A stretch of DNA of 64,000 nt, from positions 3,100,001 through 3,164,000 of the forward strand of contig NZ_CP149817.1 of assembly GCF_037935975.1 (NCBI RefSeq). Direction: 5' to 3'. Shown one piece after another: positions 49,279 through 59,300 of this stretch; the stretch's first letter is position 1, and the number at the start of each line of letters is the position of its first letter. Below the pieces are notes generated by a model. The model was not told where the DNA came from. It made no database searches and saw nothing but the letters and a program-made list of their open reading frames with translations. The stretch comes from Teredinibacter turnerae. GTDB lineage: Bacteria; Pseudomonadota; Gammaproteobacteria; Pseudomonadales; Cellvibrionaceae. Position numbers and translations under genes: made by a program.

Positions 49279-51321
49279 TTAGAAAGTAATCGAAACACCT
49301 ATCGACGGGAATACACCCATGTCAACTGACTCTTTGAGATAAAGTTCGCCAGTTTCGTTTACTTTTTTGTAATCGAGATTTTCTTCCGATACGTTCTCAC
49401 GATTCAGCAAGTTAAGAATATCTACAAAAAAGCTGGCCTCATTACCCGCGACGGAAAACCGGCGTTCCGCACGAAAATCCAGTCGAGAGTAATAGGGCAA
49501 GCGTTCCGCGTAAGCCTCACCGTAAACAGGTAAATAACGGCCTTCAAAATCTTCATTCGGTTTGATACCGACAATTTCCGTTGTGGCCTGCCCACTCTTA
49601 TAAGTAAACCTCCCGCCGAGCATCCACTTTTCAGTGAGCTGATAGTTCGCCACTAAGTTAAACACTACGGGCGTATCTAACGTGTATTCACGGGTTTCTT
49701 CGGTACGTAGATTAGTGCGTTCACTCTCGGCGAGCGATACGGCAACCCAGCCAAACCACTTTTCAGCAAGGTTTTTATTGAGCATAATATCAACACCACG
49801 TACCTCCCCTTCTACGTCGTTGCTGTAGTAGTTGTCGGCATCGGGTTGACTCTCGTCAAGCGCAAGTGGAAGATTAGTTAACATTTTAAAATAGCCTTCC
49901 ACGGACCAGGTCCAGGAATCACCCACTTCGCCGGCTAAGCCAAGTGTATAGTGCTCCGCGCGATGTGATTCCAGCGCAGGGTTACCTACTGCTGGCACAA
50001 TTGTTTCAATATCCGGTGTACGATTATAGCGACCACCCGAGGTAGACACCGTTAAGCCCTCAACGAACATCCAAGAAAGTGCCAGCTTAGGGTTTACGTA
50101 ATAATCTTCCGTATAATCGTTACCACTTCTCTGTACACCGAGCTCTACCGATACCCTGTCGGTTGGCTGCCAAAAATCGGTTAAATAGATATTCGTCTCG
50201 GCAATATCGACACTCACCACTTCTTCAACAAGACCACGACGATCTTCACAATCAACATCGAAATCCGTACATATAAAGCGAATTAAACGCGCATTATAAT
50301 CATGGGTTTTATTACTGTATTCACCACCCAACGACACAGTATGATTGCCAAACTGCTGACTAAGGTGGCCTCGCGCCAAGATATTTTCCAACTCCAACTC
50401 AAGATAATAGTCATCACCCCACTCCACTAATCGCGAGTCGGCGTAACGCGCGAGGGTTAAATTCGACTCTACGTTATTATCGGATACAAACGTGTAGTTA
50501 ATACCCTGACTATGAAAATTTCGATCAATCGTCGCCAGACCAGCGAAATCAGGATTTTTCTGGGCTTCATTGTTATATTCACCAAATTCAGCTTCGGCAA
50601 AATCGGAGGCACCTGCCAGGCTCAAACTTAAGCTATGACTGTCTGCCATGTCCCATTTGGTTTTGAACTGATAGTCCGTATCTTTCGGGGCGCTGATAAC
50701 ACGAACGCCATCATCATCCGGCTCATCATCCTCACTCACAAACAAATGAATAAGGCCATGGCGGGCAGAAAGGTAAAAAGCTGCGCTATCCGAGAGTCCA
50801 CTTTCCACAAACACACCAGCTCGCAGCATAGAAGCAGTAACTTTGGTCACAAAGGCGTCATTGACTGGATCCCGCAATCGGATATCAAAAACAGCACCGG
50901 TCGCTTCAGAATATTGCGCACCAAATCCCGCTGCAAATAGTTGGAAATCCTGCACAACATTTTCATCGAATATCGATGTATTAAATTCATGAAAAATATA
51001 ACCCGCAGGCATTCCATCGATATAATAGCGATTGTCCTCCGGCGCAGAACCTCGCACAGCGGGTTCACCGCCATCCCGTGGAGTGATAACGCCAGGCAGT
51101 GCAGTAATCGCGCCTACAGGATCACCAAAACTCCCCGGCATATTGGTGAGCTTCTCTGCGCTTTGAGTAATTTCGGTATAGCCAGCTTGGCGAAAACCGA
51201 GCACGATGGTCTCCTCTATATTATTAGAGTTCGCGTTATTATCGGTAAGCGTTTGAGCGACTAGAATTCCTGGCTGACAAGCTGCCATCGCACCAAGTGC
51301 GGCAATGTATAGCGATTTCAT
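49279..51321 (-). CDS. TonB-dependent receptor of the NRPS cluster
   Basis: A 680-aa receptor with a signal peptide, a plug (about residues 50-155: LTNMPGSFGDPVGAITALPGVITPRDGGEPAVRGSAPEDNRYYIDGMPAGYIFHEFNTS), and a barrel ending PSIGVSITF. It lacks the long TonB-box spacer seen in sugar receptors, and the plug is of the short type. It is the last gene of the minus-strand NRPS run and may take the peptide product or its metal complex back up. The gap of 159 bp to the next gene holds a fragment of the miniature element. Confidence 0.85.
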   Translation of the reverse strand: MKSLYIAALGAMAACQPGILVAQTLTDNNANSNNIEETIVLGFRQAGYTEITQSAEKLTNMPGSFGDPVGAITALPGVITPRDGGEPAVRGSAPEDNRYYIDGMPAGYIFHEFNTSIFDENVVQDFQLFAAGFGAQYSEATGAVFDIRLRDPVNDAFVTKVTASMLRAGVFVESGLSDSAAFYLSARHGLIHLFVSEDDEPDDDGVRVISAPKDTDYQFKTKWDMADSHSLSLSLAGASDFAEAEFGEYNNEAQKNPDFAGLATIDRNFHSQGINYTFVSDNNVESNLTLARYADSRLVEWGDDYYLELELENILARGHLSQQFGNHTVSLGGEYSNKTHDYNARLIRFICTDFDVDCEDRRGLVEEVVSVDIAETNIYLTDFWQPTDRVSVELGVQRSGNDYTEDYYVNPKLALSWMFVEGLTVSTSGGRYNRTPDIETIVPAVGNPALESHRAEHYTLGLAGEVGDSWTWSVEGYFKMLTNLPLALDESQPDADNYYSNDVEGEVRGVDIMLNKNLAEKWFGWVAVSLAESERTNLRTEETREYTLDTPVVFNLVANYQLTEKWMLGGRFTYKSGQATTEIVGIKPNEDFEGRYLPVYGEAYAERLPYYSRLDFRAERRFSVAGNEASFFVDILNLLNRENVSEENLDYKKVNETGELYLKESVDMGVFPSIGVSITF

Positions 51322-51377
51322 GCTGTAGAAGTCCTTGTTTAAGCAGAATGCAGATAGACAACACGGTTAGGGCCTAA

Positions 51378-51398
51378 GGCCTGTTAACACTAATGCAG
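51378..51398. mobile_element. End fragment of the miniature inverted-repeat element
   Basis: GGCCTGTTAACACTAATGCA repeats the outer end of copies A and B, and TAGGGCCTA just before it (51368-51376) looks like a second end joined directly. The rest of the element is missing. It lies about 60 bp upstream of the TonB receptor start, in its promoter region. Confidence 0.6.
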
Positions 51399-51480
51399 TG
51401 AGCAAGAATGAAGCGGGGGAATTATAGTGGGGGGAAGGTGCTTACACAGCGAATAATACTGTGTAAGCCAAGAGAAATTA

Positions 51481-52422
51481 TCAGGCTGTGAGAGCGTCCT
51501 CAATCTCTGCAAAACGCTCGCTGTATTTTTTTACAATCTCGCTGGGCGAACTATAGTTTTCCCCTGCCCGGCTGTAAAAATATTTTAATACTTCTAACTC
51601 CGGATCAGCATGGGGATCTTCCATCAGATAATCGATGAATTCCAACGAGCCCATTTCGTGGATAAAATTCCAAGTAATGGAGACTGAATCTTCCAGTACC
51701 AACACGTCGTGCAACCAACCATGTGGTACATATGCCACATTGCCGGGGCCAACAACCCCGTGAAAGTCGGGTTCTGGCTGACATTTTTCCAGCGCGTTTG
51801 GGCGCACGTCAATGAATCCGCCAAACGATGTAGAGTCAGGAACCGTATCACGCAGCTCTTCCGCGCGATCAGGGCTATACATTACGAAATCTTTCACCCC
51901 ATAAAATTGCGCAACCACGGCATCACTACAAAATGGGTCGGTGTGCAGGCGCGTACGGGCTCCCTTCGCAGCGATTAGAATCCCCCTATAGGGGAACCCA
52001 TCAGTAACAGGGTCGACATAGCCAGACTGGCTCGCTGGCACCAGCAGATCCGTTGCCGGCAAGAATTCAGGTTTGCTCCATAAATGTTTAACCCGATCAA
52101 ATGCTTCATCGCCCCAGGCATGATCAATCGCCTTAAGCTGGTTGTACCAGCGAACATAGCGCACCTGATCGCGAAAGTCTGAATGGCCGAAATTTTCGTC
52201 GAGGTATTTTTTGAGTGTTGATACTTCCTGTAATGCGAACAAGGTATCGTACACCTGCACTTCCAGGTCGCCAGCGAGTTCCGCCAGCGCCTCTGGCGAC
52301 CAACATTCCGCTTTAAAAGTGGTATCTTTTACAACGACTGGTCGATTCGGTTTTACGTACTCTTCGATAAATTCGCGTTCCGTTAGGGTTTCGCGATACT
52401 CGATATTCTGGACACTTGCCAT
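51481..52422 (-). CDS. Cupin/JmjC-type Fe(II)/2-oxoglutarate oxygenase of the NRPS cluster (copy 2)
   Basis: A 313-aa cupin-8/JmjC protein with PNRPVVVKDTTFKAECW at the start, the HxD metal pair in RTRLHTDPFCSDAVVAQFYGVKDFVMYSPD (about residue 158), GNVAYVPHGWLHDVLVLEDSVSITWNF with the distal His (about 237), and a helical C-terminal end. A very strong AAGGAGGGGG site precedes the ATG. It lies 28 bp after the diaminobutyrate aminotransferase gene. In this setting it may hydroxylate an amino acid or the carrier-bound peptide. It is only distantly like copy 1 at 42877. Confidence 0.83.
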   Translation of the reverse strand: MASVQNIEYRETLTEREFIEEYVKPNRPVVVKDTTFKAECWSPEALAELAGDLEVQVYDTLFALQEVSTLKKYLDENFGHSDFRDQVRYVRWYNQLKAIDHAWGDEAFDRVKHLWSKPEFLPATDLLVPASQSGYVDPVTDGFPYRGILIAAKGARTRLHTDPFCSDAVVAQFYGVKDFVMYSPDRAEELRDTVPDSTSFGGFIDVRPNALEKCQPEPDFHGVVGPGNVAYVPHGWLHDVLVLEDSVSITWNFIHEMGSLEFIDYLMEDPHADPELEVLKYFYSRAGENYSSPSEIVKKYSERFAEIEDALTA

Positions 52423-52450
52423 GTTCCCCCTCCTTTAAATAACGTCCGAT

Positions 52451-53764
52451 TTATACGTTCTCTGATACTGAGTGATTAGCACCGAAAGGTTTAAAGTGCT
52501 CTACGCTCAACCCTATCGATTCCGCAATAGAGTATTCAACAATATCAAGCCCTTTCCGTAAAACATCCAGATCGACATTGAGCGCGGGCATGATTTTGAG
52601 AACTTGATCCCGATCACCCGCCCGCTCAATAACCAGGCCATTTTTAAAGCACAGCTTGGATATTTGAGCAGTGAGGTTTTCATCAAAAAACTCCATACCC
52701 TGCATTAAACCCAAGCCACGGGCCACCTTAATCAGGCCAGAATGTTCACGGTGCATTCGGTGGCAAAAATCGCTCACAATCGCGGCGCGCTGTGCAATCT
52801 CTTGCTCAAATTCAAAACCTTGCCAGTAGCCGTTAACCATCGCAGCAGCAGCGACAAAGGCCATATTGTTGCCGCGGAAAGTACCGTTGTCTTCTCCTGC
52901 ACCCCATACATCCAACGCATCTTTAAATAGGAGCAACGACATTGGAATGCCAAAGCCTCCAATCGACTTGGACAAGCACACCAGGTCAGGCTCGATGCCT
53001 GCACGCTCAAAACTGAAGAACTTTCCGGTTCGGCCACAACCCGCTTGCACATCGTCGACGATAACAAGTGCTCCGAACTCCTTGGCCAGCTCCATCAAGC
53101 CTTGTAGCCATTTCTCGCTGGCAACGTTAATTCCACCCTCACCTTGCACAGTTTCGAGGATAAACGCAGCGGGAAGATCGACACCTGAGCTATTGTCCAA
53201 CAAGAGTTTGCGGTAGTGAGCGATCTCGTCGAAACCTTCACCCATGTAGCCAAAAAATGGCAGGCGGGTCACGCTACTATAGGAAATTGCCTGGCGGTTG
53301 TATCGATTACCAGTAACACTGAGTGACACGCCGGTCATTCCATGGAAACCATTGGTAAACGCGATAATATTTTCACGACCGGTAAATTTCCGTGCAAGTT
53401 TAATCGCCGACTCAACCACACTAGTACCGGTCGGACTGGTAAACTGCATGCGATAGCGCAGGTTGCGGGGCATGAGAATTTGCTCATTAAAGGTTTGGAT
53501 AAACTCCCGCTTAGCCTGGGTGTGAAAATCCAACCCCATCGCAATACCATCACTATCGAGGTAGGCCATAATCGCGTCTTTAATGATCGGGTTGTTGTGG
53601 CCATAATTGACCGCACCAGCGCCGCACAGAAAGTCGATATAGCTATTACCGAATTCATCGTATAAAAGGCTACCTCTCGCCTTCGAGAAAACAGAAGGAA
53701 AGGCGCGGCAGTAAGACCTCACTTGCGATTCATTATCTTCGAACACACTCAAGTTCTTTTCCAT
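52451..53764 (-). CDS. Diaminobutyrate-2-oxoglutarate aminotransferase
   Basis: A 437-aa class III PLP aminotransferase of the EctB/Dat type: RGSLLYDEFGNSYIDFLCGAGAVNYGHNNP, QFTSPTGTSVVESAIKLARKFTGRENIIAFTNGFHGMTGVSLSVTG, IVDDVQAGCGRTGKFFSFE, and the PLP Lys in LVCLSKSIGGFGIPMS. It makes L-2,4-diaminobutyrate from aspartate semialdehyde. No ectA or ectC is present, so it is not for ectoine but for supplying the NRPS. ATG 53764 has GGAG six bases upstream and is preferred over the ATG at 53776. Confidence 0.9.
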   Translation of the reverse strand: MEKNLSVFEDNESQVRSYCRAFPSVFSKARGSLLYDEFGNSYIDFLCGAGAVNYGHNNPIIKDAIMAYLDSDGIAMGLDFHTQAKREFIQTFNEQILMPRNLRYRMQFTSPTGTSVVESAIKLARKFTGRENIIAFTNGFHGMTGVSLSVTGNRYNRQAISYSSVTRLPFFGYMGEGFDEIAHYRKLLLDNSSGVDLPAAFILETVQGEGGINVASEKWLQGLMELAKEFGALVIVDDVQAGCGRTGKFFSFERAGIEPDLVCLSKSIGGFGIPMSLLLFKDALDVWGAGEDNGTFRGNNMAFVAAAAMVNGYWQGFEFEQEIAQRAAIVSDFCHRMHREHSGLIKVARGLGLMQGMEFFDENLTAQISKLCFKNGLVIERAGDRDQVLKIMPALNVDLDVLRKGLDIVEYSIAESIGLSVEHFKPFGANHSVSENV

Positions 53765-53802
53765 GCAATACTCCATACCAGATGTTGCTGCCTTACCGGC
53801 AC

Positions 53803-55173
53803 CTAAAAGTTGTAGATGATCCGGGCAATGGTACTACCCTGATCGAATTCGCCGCTTATGTTATCCAAATTAAAAACATCTACCTGAACGGTCAGGTTGT
53901 CAGTAGCGCGATAGGATGCCATAAGGTGTGCAATACTCGATTCCAACGCAATTTCGTATTGATATTCCAGATAAACTTCTACAAGCTCATGATAAAACCG
54001 ATTGGATACACCAAAATAAAATTCGTCCAGGCGACTCTCTTTTAATTCAAAGTGTTCGGTGTAATCAAGAAACTCGGTGTGTAAAACGCCAAAATTCCAC
54101 TCTCGCAATCCATTTTCCTGATAAGTACTATTCACTGCGAATAGCACCTCATCGCTTTCCGCATAACCCAAATTATATTTTGCGAGCGATGCGCCGCTCC
54201 CATCGATGCCTTGCGCGCGCTCATTATTAAAAGCAGCTTCAATTTTGAGCGACGTATTCCCGAGGTTAATGTTCGCCGCCGCACCAAACATACTGTAAGC
54301 CGCGTAGTAGTTTGCCTCTTCTTCGCCAGTACGGGTGTTATAGCGGGTGACCGCCCCGTTATCCAATACATCGGCGTACATCAGGGACAGATCGGCCCTG
54401 CCGACCGCCGCCTTCCAACGCAAACCGACCTCGATGTCTTTATCTTCCTCCTCGGCAGTCAGGTCGTTCGTCGCGACTGCGGGCTGTTCGTCAAACTTGA
54501 TATCGGGGTTTGCGATCAGCGATAACTGATGTTTACCCACGTATTGGTCGACGACCAGCATTGTTTGTGACAAGCGCGACTCATCCAGACTCGTGAATAC
54601 CAGGTCTTGTATGTTTTGCGGGCTGATAATATCCGTCACCGGGCTAGCCTCAGCCTCACCCCAGACAACTATCTTCCTGCCGAAAGTAACTGATGTAGTG
54701 CCCTGGGTAAAAGACGCATATAGCTCTTTGGTTTTCAGTTCGCCGTCAATATCCTGATCTGACTCAAGCGCGTCGTCGCCAGGCAAATACACGATGGGCT
54801 TCACATCAACGTTCAGGTACAAATGATTGCCGACAAATCGGTTCCACTGAAAGCGAAGCGAAGAGCGATTGCTACCGACCTCTTCGGGGTCGGTAAAAAT
54901 ATAAGCCAGATCGTGCTGATAAATAAATTTTCGATTGCCGCCCAAAAGCTGCTTGGATTGCGGTGCGGCAGAGCTTACCTGATCACCACCGGAATCCAGC
55001 GCAAACTCCTCCCCCAACGACAGGGATTCACCAAGATATAGCTCGGAGTCGTCACTAAACTCCAGGTCATCAAGCTCGGTATCGTCTTGTGCGACAGCCA
55101 CTGGTGCAAGCGCAACGCCCGCAAACGCGCATCCGGCGAGCAGAGCCCGCCGGTTAAATCTTATTGTTTTCAT
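53803..55173 (-). CDS. Outer-membrane beta-barrel protein, DUF1302-like
   Basis: A 456-aa protein with a signal peptide containing RFNRRALLAG, then an acidic region (30-70), then a barrel of about 16 strands. GRKIVVWGEAEASPVTDIISPQNIQDLVF (about 165-195) resembles the WGE...D..SP.N motif of DUF1302 barrels. The protein ends in ..IARIIYNF with a C-terminal Phe. It follows the ABC permease by 13 bp. Within this cluster it is the natural candidate for the outer-membrane exit or a protective pore for the peptide; this is inferred from position. The twin Arg in the signal is unusual for a barrel protein. Confidence 0.6.
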   Translation of the reverse strand: MKTIRFNRRALLAGCAFAGVALAPVAVAQDDTELDDLEFSDDSELYLGESLSLGEEFALDSGGDQVSSAAPQSKQLLGGNRKFIYQHDLAYIFTDPEEVGSNRSSLRFQWNRFVGNHLYLNVDVKPIVYLPGDDALESDQDIDGELKTKELYASFTQGTTSVTFGRKIVVWGEAEASPVTDIISPQNIQDLVFTSLDESRLSQTMLVVDQYVGKHQLSLIANPDIKFDEQPAVATNDLTAEEEDKDIEVGLRWKAAVGRADLSLMYADVLDNGAVTRYNTRTGEEEANYYAAYSMFGAAANINLGNTSLKIEAAFNNERAQGIDGSGASLAKYNLGYAESDEVLFAVNSTYQENGLREWNFGVLHTEFLDYTEHFELKESRLDEFYFGVSNRFYHELVEVYLEYQYEIALESSIAHLMASYRATDNLTVQVDVFNLDNISGEFDQGSTIARIIYNF

Positions 55174-55186
55174 TCGTCGACTCGGG

Positions 55187-56311
55187 TTACCACTTGAACT
55201 TCATTTTTGAGATAACCACAGATACCACACACCAGGCAAACAGTACTACCAGCTCCAGACTCATGCCGCCAATCACATTCATATCGTTCGGTTCAAATAA
55301 TACCTTTTGCATAGCCACGTTCAGTTGGGTCAATGGAATGGCCAATGCAATGTACTGAAGCCAGTCTGGAAATAAGCTTACAGAAAAGAACACGCCACCG
55401 AGAACGATAAATGGCATCTGCACGAAATTGACAATTCCGTTAAATGCAGTCGTCGATGGACTGACAGTTGCGATAAACAAGCCAATTCCCAAAAATGCGA
55501 TACTTCCCAAGGTCACCACCAGGAAAAACATAGGAATGTTAAAATCGAACTTGATACCGAACACCAACATGGCTACCAGACACAAACCAATAGCGACAGA
55601 GTGCGACACCAGAAGGCGCGACAAGAACAAACCCGCCAAAAACGGCACAGGAGAAACATCAATGGTTTTGATATTTTTAAATAAACCGTGATGCTCTTCC
55701 TCAATAAGCACTGAACCAAATCCGTTAAAGCCAATGATCATGAGGGTCAGACCAATGAGGCCGGGCAATAACGTGACCAGGTAAGATGTAAGGCGATCGC
55801 TTTTTAAGGTGTACTGGTCCAACTCAATTTCAGTATCACCAGAAACGAGTTGGTCTATAGCGCTCGCCAAGGCAGCATTTTCTATTCGATTTTCATCAAT
55901 ATCATTTTTAATCAGATGCAATGAAATCGTGCCCAGCTTCTCGTTCGCGACTTGCGCAGGTTCAACATCTACCCCGTAAGCGGTAAGGTCTGGCGCTTTG
56001 TCCTGCGCCAGAATTGTCAACACACGCTTTACATCGTTGTCTGCTACCGCCTCATAGGCGGGAATCGATTCCTCATAGGGCTTAAGCTCGATCAGCTTTT
56101 GCTCGTCAAGTAGCGTGATTGTCGCTTTACTTTCTTCATTCGCGGCAAAATCCTGATAGTACACCTCAATTTTAGGGTCGCTCTGTAGCTGCAATGGATA
56201 ACCAATACCCAGCAGCAAAATCACCGGGAACACGTAGCAAAAGAAAAGCGCCGTTTTATCGTACTTCAGCTGCAACATTCGGAGTTTGAAAAATATCCAC
56301 GTCTTCATCAT
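55187..56311 (-). CDS. ABC-2-type transporter permease
   Basis: A 374-aa permease: one N-terminal helix (TALFFCYVFPVILLLGIGY), a large periplasmic domain of about 140 residues, then five to six helices (LVTLLPGLIGLTLMIIGFNGFGSVLIEEEHHGLFKNIKT..., FVQMPFIVLGGVFFSVSLFPDWLQYIALAIPLTQLN). This is the usual plan of ABC-2 drug or lipid exporters. Its ATG overlaps the stop codon of the NRPS-ABC gene (ATGA). Its ATPase partner is therefore the ABC domain at the end of the NRPS. Confidence 0.9.
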   Translation of the reverse strand: MMKTWIFFKLRMLQLKYDKTALFFCYVFPVILLLGIGYPLQLQSDPKIEVYYQDFAANEESKATITLLDEQKLIELKPYEESIPAYEAVADNDVKRVLTILAQDKAPDLTAYGVDVEPAQVANEKLGTISLHLIKNDIDENRIENAALASAIDQLVSGDTEIELDQYTLKSDRLTSYLVTLLPGLIGLTLMIIGFNGFGSVLIEEEHHGLFKNIKTIDVSPVPFLAGLFLSRLLVSHSVAIGLCLVAMLVFGIKFDFNIPMFFLVVTLGSIAFLGIGLFIATVSPSTTAFNGIVNFVQMPFIVLGGVFFSVSLFPDWLQYIALAIPLTQLNVAMQKVLFEPNDMNVIGGMSLELVVLFAWCVVSVVISKMKFKW

Positions 56312-59300
56312 TCTACGAGATCCTTTTTAGTGCTAGAAAGAAATACATCTTCCAGATTCGGGCGGTTAATATTGAAATTGAGAATCTCGAGACTACGCGC
56401 TTCGCTAATACTCAAAATATCTTTCAGTGTTTCTGTGAACTTCGCTGTTTTAATAGTTAACTGGTTGGCCTGGCTTTCCCACTGGTAATCGATAATGCCG
56501 GAAAGTTCCACCAGATAGTCGGTATTAAATTGACCGCGGCCAAACTGAAGGTGAATATCGTGATGCGGACTGAGCTTGTTGATCAGTTCCACAGGAGACC
56601 CTTGTGACACGATCTGCCCCTCACTCATAATCATCAGTTCATCGCACAGCGTTTCTGCTTCTTCCATGTAGTGCGTCGTCAGAATAATCGTTTTGGTTTT
56701 ATCCTGTTTCAGATACTCGATAAAATCCCACACTTCGTGACGACTGTGCGGATCGAGTGCTGAGGTAGGCTCATCGAGGAATAAAATATCCGGATCTTCC
56801 AAAAGCGCAATTGCGATTGACAACCGCTGTTTTTGTCCACCGGACAACTCATCGACTTTGAATTTCTTTTTATCGGTTAAATTGAGACGTTCCAGGAGCT
56901 CGTCAACCGATGCGCCGTTAACCTTGCGCTTATTCGCAGACCGCAAATCTTTGTAAAATTTCAACAACTGATCAACTGTCAGAAATTCAAAGTAGTTGTT
57001 TTGTTGAAGTTGAACACCAATGTGCGGCTGGATTTTTTTGATCTGGCTTTTAACGTCCATGCCCAGCACGCTAATACTGCCAGATGTAATGGAGGATATT
57101 CCTTCTATCATACCAAGCAACGAGGTTTTACCGGCGCCGTTTGGCCCAAGAATGCCAAAGCATATCCCCTTTTCAACGTTGAAACTGACTCCCTTGACCG
57201 CTTCGAAACTTCCGTAGTGTTTCTTGACATCATTGACTTCTATTGAATAACGCATTTCTCGCACTCCATTATTGGATAGCTTGGTACTCGTGGCTGCACT
57301 GGCTGTATTTTCAGCGCGTTGTTGTGTCGCGTTTTTAAGATCATCCAGCGCAGCCTTTTCGCAAGGCAAAACGTTAAACATCTGTTTTTCATCTTTTCCG
57401 TCGCCACGGAACGCACAGTGCACAACCAGCTGGTCGTTCAAGCTTGACGCTTCAAACAGAATTCCACAAAACTGTTTGAGTTTGTCTTCTGCCTGGGTAT
57501 CAGCCAGCAGTTCGTGCATGGTGTCGTAGTCGCTCATTTCCCCTTCATAGTTAAACAAGATTTCGTGTATGAGCCCAGGGAAGGACTGCTTACACAGGTC
57601 GTACCCCTTCTTCTCCAACGCCATGTAACTCAAGCCTGACTCCACCAACACCTGTGTCTGTTGATTGAACGCTGTCATAGTGCTTTCAGGCGTCACTGCA
57701 AAAGGAATCTTGTCGAGAAATAGACCAATTTGGTCAAAATAGCTCTCCTCTCCCAACTGGCGGCCATAGTGATTCATTACCATGACAAAATCATTGAGAT
57801 TAAGAAGACTTGTGACCCATTTTTTAAAATAATCGAATGCCTGGTCTACAGGATTTCGATTCGTATCCAGTGGCAACTTTATAACGACACTACGAAGCTT
57901 TTTGCTACTGCGTGCACGCAGTGCATCCACTGTTGGAGCGACCACTCTGGATGTTCTTTCGAGTGCCAAAATATTGGATATCTTTTCGTAGGCTAGATCG
58001 CTCGCGCTACCCCAGACCTGGGATACATAATCGCGATAGTTATGTCCGATGCATTGCGCACGACCTTTCAACAAATCTTCCAACCGCTGCTGCAGGAATG
58101 CGGAAGACACACCGTCAGACATAAAGTGATCATTCATCATCATTAACTGGTGAAGCGTATCAGACCGCCTTATCCAGGTTCCCATGTAGGGCAGAGATGA
58201 CTTCGCCTGCTTCTTGCGCAACTGGGTAAACAATTGCTTGAGCAGCTTGTTGGCCTCAGATTCTTTCATGCCGGACAGATCGACAACCGGAAAATTCGCC
58301 GTTAAGCTTTCGCGGTCGACAAGCGTCCACTGCTGATTGGATTCATCCAACAGTGAACGCAACATATCCTGCTCCACCATAAGCTGATAGAAGGCATCCT
58401 GTAACTGCGCGGTAGAAAAGTAGCCGTGTACCGAGACCCATTCGAAATGATCCCGTGTACGCCATTGTGTCAATTCCTGTTGCAGCGGGGTGAACGGAAT
58501 ATCGGCTTCTGTTTTGGCAGTCGTAAGATTGCGCTCGAATTCGTCGAGCTGTGCTGACAGCGATTTTTTCACCGCACCTGGATTCGTAGCTTGCCAATGC
58601 GTCAGCGCATGTAACCCACGAGTTTCCAGGCGAGCTACCGCAGCGCTCGGCGAGCCATCAAAGCAGATGTAATCAGGGAGATTGGTGGGTTCTTCAGCCG
58701 ACAAAATACGGCTCAGCTCCGCTTGCTGCTCTTGAAGCTCGTCGGCAACCACGAGGACTTTTATGGGTGAACTGTGCCAGTTCACGTGCGCCCATAGCAC
58801 CGGAGCTGTTTGTTGTTCAATCCATACAGCGAGTGTTTTTTCTGCCACAACCACACACGCCGAACAATCTTTAAGCACGCGGTGCTGATAAATATCGTTG
58901 GCACGCAGCTCAATTCCGACAGCTTTCAATTCGCTTAACATGCGAATAATTTGAATGGAGTTACCACCCAGATCAAAAAAGTTATCGTTGCGGCCGATCT
59001 TGTCAATTTGCAGAATCTGTTGCCAGGTTTCAGCCATTGCGATTTCCACATCCGTCTCCGGCGCTGCGTACTCGGACTGCATTGACGACAGTTCGGGTTC
59101 AGGCAACAACTTGCGATCCACCTTGCCGTTGTTATTCAACGGCATAGCGTCCAGCCCCATAAATACGGCTGGCACCATATACTCTGGCAGTTCCGCCGCA
59201 AGATGCTGACTGAGTGCGTCTTTGGTGACGGGTGTGCTGTGGTAGGTAAGGTACGCCACCAGGTACTTTTCACCTTGCGCATTCGGCCGTGCCATAACCA

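Noticed and set aside
52451-53764. Ectoine biosynthesis
   Set aside because: Only the EctB-type aminotransferase is present; ectA and ectC are missing and the neighbours are NRPS genes.
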